Assembly (NCBI GenBank): GCA_018396695.1
Contig: JAGTQU010000002.1
Location: 62,411-126,410 of the forward strand
Origin: Candidatus Bathyarchaeota archaeon
Lineage (GTDB): Archaea; Thermoproteota; Bathyarchaeia; TCS64
DNA: 64,000 nt
Reading direction: 5' to 3'
Each line of letters begins with the position of its first letter. Position 1 is the stretch's first letter. The position numbers and the translations under genes are program-made. This document shows, one piece after another, positions 61,624-64,000 of the stretch. The notes below the pieces were generated by a model. It saw nothing but the letters and a program-made list of their open reading frames with translations. It made no database searches and was not told the DNA's origin.

Positions 61624-62781
61624 TTAAAAAACAGAGGCTATGACCCCTGTATTCTCGAGCTCCTTGATCTTTTCCTCACTGTAGCCTAAGACGTTCATCA
61701 GGACTTCTCTGTTATGCTGACCTAAAAGAGGCGCCGCGGTCAAGATTTTTCCAGGAGTCTTGGAGAACTTCACAGGGAAATTCGGCACCTTAACCCTTCC
61801 GGCTTTAGGATGCTCGACTTCAACGAACATTCCTCTCTCAAGGAGATGCGGATCCTTCACAACCTCATCTACATGGTAGACCGGTCCAACGGGTACGTCT
61901 GCCTTCACGAAATACTCGACCGCCTCATCCCTAGTCATCTCAAGGACCTTCTGAGCTAGCAGATCTTTAGACAGCTCTTCGACGCCAAGGAACTTCTTCA
62001 AAGCGTCGACAGCTTTAGGCGTAAATCCTGCCAAGTCGATGTATTTGCCGTCCCTGGTCTTGAAGATCCCTCCTATCCCCCTAGCCGTAGGATACTTCTT
62101 CCTGATCTCCCAAGGCTTCATCCCTGAAAGAAGATAGCCGGTAACAGCCGTGTTATACGCGACCATACAGTCGAACTGAGCCACATCGATCATTTGGCCT
62201 TCACCAGTCTTGTCTCTATACCTGAGGGCTGCGAGGATCGCCATAGCAGCCATCGTCCCCGGGCCTAGGTCGCCGTATGCTTGAGCCATCTCAATGGGCG
62301 GCCCCTCAGGATCGACTCCGTCTCCGGTTAGTCTCGTGTGACCACTCATTGCCTCAGCTATTGGAGCGTAAGAACCCCTAGCCTTGTAGGGGCCGTACTG
62401 TCCGAAGCCTGAGAGAGCAGCGTAGATGATCCGAGGGTTCAATGACCTCAGGACATCGTATCCTAGCCCTAGTTTCTCCATGGTTCCAGGGGTGAAGTTT
62501 TGGACGACTACGTCCGACTTTTTCACGAGCTCTTTGAAGACTTCTAAGCCTTCAGGAGACTTCAAGTTGAGTGTTAGAGATTTCTTGTTGAGGTTGAGAT
62601 GGTGGAAGGTATAGCTCGCTCCTCCAAAGAGGAGACCCTCAGCTATCCTATCTATAGCGCCCCAAGGGGGCTCGATCCTTATTACTTCAGCCCCCATATC
62701 CGCAAGCATCATGGTGCACCATGGACCGAACCATACGTGTGTGAGGTCTAGCACTCTAATGTCTTCTAACATTCTACCCAT
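61624..62781 (-). CDS. CaiB/BaiF family (class III) CoA-transferase
   Basis: 385 residues from ATG 62781, 6-7 nt behind GAGGA; the frame continues upstream to 62841 as a low-conservation extension. Family features: VLDLTHVWFGPWCTMMLADMGAEVIRIEPP at the N-terminus, NLNKKSLTLNLKSPEG, VVVQNFTPGTMEKLGLGYDVL and YAALSGFGQYGPYKARGSY. The catalytic Asp is expected in AYGDLGPGTM. It moves CoA between carboxylic acids such as carnitine, formate/oxalate or a bile-acid-like acid; the acid is unknown. It is divergent from the M20-type hydrolase gene. Confidence 0.9.
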   Translation of the reverse strand: MGRMLEDIRVLDLTHVWFGPWCTMMLADMGAEVIRIEPPWGAIDRIAEGLLFGGASYTFHHLNLNKKSLTLNLKSPEGLEVFKELVKKSDVVVQNFTPGTMEKLGLGYDVLRSLNPRIIYAALSGFGQYGPYKARGSYAPIAEAMSGHTRLTGDGVDPEGPPIEMAQAYGDLGPGTMAAMAILAALRYRDKTGEGQMIDVAQFDCMVAYNTAVTGYLLSGMKPWEIRKKYPTARGIGGIFKTRDGKYIDLAGFTPKAVDALKKFLGVEELSKDLLAQKVLEMTRDEAVEYFVKADVPVGPVYHVDEVVKDPHLLERGMFVEVEHPKAGRVKVPNFPVKFSKTPGKILTAAPLLGQHNREVLMNVLGYSEEKIKELENTGVIASVF

Positions 62782-62942
62782 AGTTGATTCCTCGGAGGTA
62801 TCAAGAGATCCATCAAGAACTTCCTTAATACTTTTCCGCATGGATTAAGCTTTAGAGGAGCATTATTATCCGGAATTCTTCTCAAAGCCCTCTGGAAGGA
62901 AAAACTTAAGTCAGTGAAGACAAGCGAAGATCGGGTATTTGC

Positions 62943-64000
62943 ATGGTATTGCCGAGAGAGAAACAGACCGTTTTGGACTGGGTCGACGATAATGAGAGGA
63001 GGCTATCAGATTTCCATCAGCTGATCTGGAACTATGCTGAGCCGGCGTGGCGCGAGTATAAATCGGCTAAGGCTTATGTGGAACTCCTCAGAAGGGAGGG
63101 GTTCAACGTCGTTGAGGGGACGGGGGAGATGCCGACGGCTTTCATGGCTGTTTACGGCTCAGGTAAGCCTGTCATAGCGAGCTACGCGGAGTATGATGCG
63201 GTGCCAGGTAACTCTCAGAAGCCTCTACCGTACAAGGCTCCAAGGGATGGGCTGCACCCGTGGGCGGCAGGGCATACGGATCCCCACTCCGCTCTAGGGG
63301 TCTCAGCCCTAGCAGGGATACTATCTGCGAAGGAGGCGATAGAGAAGCATGGTTTAAAAGGCACTTTGAAGTTCTTTGGGGAGCCTGCTGAGAAGGTCTG
63401 CGGATCCAAGCCTGTCCACGCTGCCAAGGGTTACTTCGACAGCTTTGATGCTTCCATCTGCTACCATCCAAGCGGGTATAATACCTGTAACTGGGAGACT
63501 CATAGCGGAGCTTACTGGAGCGTGATATTCACCTTCGAGTGCGTCGAGCCCGAAAAGTGGTTCAAACCTGTCCATCCGGGAAGGATAGGAGGACACGCGG
63601 GTGGCAGATGTCCTGCGGCGATCGACGCCGTCTGCCTAATGTACACGACGACGAAGTATACGAAGGAGGCGATGCTGCCGCATAGCGGCTACTGGACTTT
63701 GAACGAGTATATTATGACGGCTGGACAGTGCACATCGGATAATCTTCCACCCCGGATAAGCCAGATCCAGTACGCTTGGAGGGTTCCTACGCTCGAGATG
63801 GCTCAGCGGATATACGATGTTCTCGAGAATAACGCTAGACATGTTGCCGAGATAACCTTCTGTAGGCTTTCTGTTCGATGGGTTACGAAGACTAGAGTAG
63901 GGCTGCCTAACAAGACGATGGCTGAGGCAACCTTCAGAAACCTTGAGACGGTGGGTCCGCCCGTGTACGGAGATGAGGCTAAGAGAGTTGGCAGGGAGAT
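62943..64000 (+). CDS. M20-family amidohydrolase with altered metal site (runs off the window)
   Basis: The first 352 residues of a protein that continues beyond base 64000. It is a paralogue of the M20 enzyme at 22679-24124: AEYDAVPGNSQ aligns with GEYDALPGLSQ and KGTLKFFGEPAE with KGTVKFFGTPAE. However, GCGHNIHG of the paralogue becomes AGHTDPHS here, so the metal-ligand Cys is an Ala, while His and the Glu in GEPAEK remain. A lid domain with RIGGHAGGRCPAAIDAV follows. It starts at ATG 62943 with the CoA-transferase on the other strand. Substrate unknown; it may still hydrolyse amides or be a binding protein. Confidence 0.88.
   Translation, partial: MVLPREKQTVLDWVDDNERRLSDFHQLIWNYAEPAWREYKSAKAYVELLRREGFNVVEGTGEMPTAFMAVYGSGKPVIASYAEYDAVPGNSQKPLPYKAPRDGLHPWAAGHTDPHSALGVSALAGILSAKEAIEKHGLKGTLKFFGEPAEKVCGSKPVHAAKGYFDSFDASICYHPSGYNTCNWETHSGAYWSVIFTFECVEPEKWFKPVHPGRIGGHAGGRCPAAIDAVCLMYTTTKYTKEAMLPHSGYWTLNEYIMTAGQCTSDNLPPRISQIQYAWRVPTLEMAQRIYDVLENNARHVAEITFCRLSVRWVTKTRVGLPNKTMAEATFRNLETVGPPVYGDEAKRVGRE

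Overview
The window is archaeal chromosome, most likely from an anaerobic, heterotrophic member of the Thermoproteota/TACK group (Bathyarchaeia-like). That placement is inferred from gene content; no marker tree was run. The archaeal signature is clear: PCNA, archaeal DnaG, HerA-NurA, RNA polymerase subunits L and F (Rpb4), transcription factor S, the Csl4 exosome subunit, ribosomal proteins L10e and L21e, SRP54 plus a 7S SRP RNA, Dph2, aIF5A with deoxyhypusine synthase, an AglB-type oligosaccharyltransferase and the archaeal phosphomevalonate-dehydratase branch of isoprenoid synthesis. TTG and GTG starts are common and TATA-like boxes sit about 26-30 nt before several transcripts.

Layout. 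1-1745: end of a cluster of unrecognised membrane proteins. 2046-5310: a divergently placed HTH regulator, then an A-type flavoprotein (FprA) and a DUF438/hemerythrin/PAS protein, an O2/NO defence and sensing set. 5479-9625: membrane wHTH, DUF4382 protein, APC permease, RCK (TrkA-like) protein and MscS channel. 9836-13562: dimethylargininase and herA-nurA. 13619-13936: SRP RNA. 14036-19789: MFS transporter, M50 protease, dnaG, a bacterial-type GAPDH and TyrRS, with two GC-rich structured segments (17431-17563 and about 19890-20081) that look like unannotated RNAs. 20222-28808: amino-acid and peptide catabolism (aminotransferases, amidohydrolase, M20 hydrolase, a SelA-like PLP enzyme with an in-frame amber codon) and GTP-PEPCK. 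28944-34268: creatininase-like protein, small unknowns, and a GlmL/MutL-family ATPase paired with an unknown beta-rich protein. 34450-43610: a long minus-strand information-processing block from aIF5A down to PCNA. 43846-45319: an orphan gene and a 600-nt AT-rich gap. 45329-55475: AglB, NAD-kinase-like, phosphoesterase, the UbiD-AcnX large-AcnX small isoprenoid trio, HD hydrolase and thymidylate kinase. 55476-61513: accessory-looking stretch with an IS4-type transposase remnant, UroD-family methyltransferase, cupins, and two near-identical tRNA-Thr genes that flank a glycosyltransferase as 112-nt direct repeats. 61624-64000: CoA-transferase and a second M20-type hydrolase that runs off the end.

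Taken together the metabolic genes suggest growth on amino acids and peptides (transaminases, M20 hydrolases, amidohydrolase, dimethylargininase) feeding gluconeogenesis through PEPCK and GAPDH. The items most worth following up are the two candidate structured RNAs, the amber-interrupted SelA-like gene, the AcnX gene with no canonical start at its conserved N-terminus, the M20 paralogue lacking its metal-ligand cysteine, and the tRNA-Thr duplication around a glycosyltransferase. No CRISPR array, intact transposon or prophage was seen.
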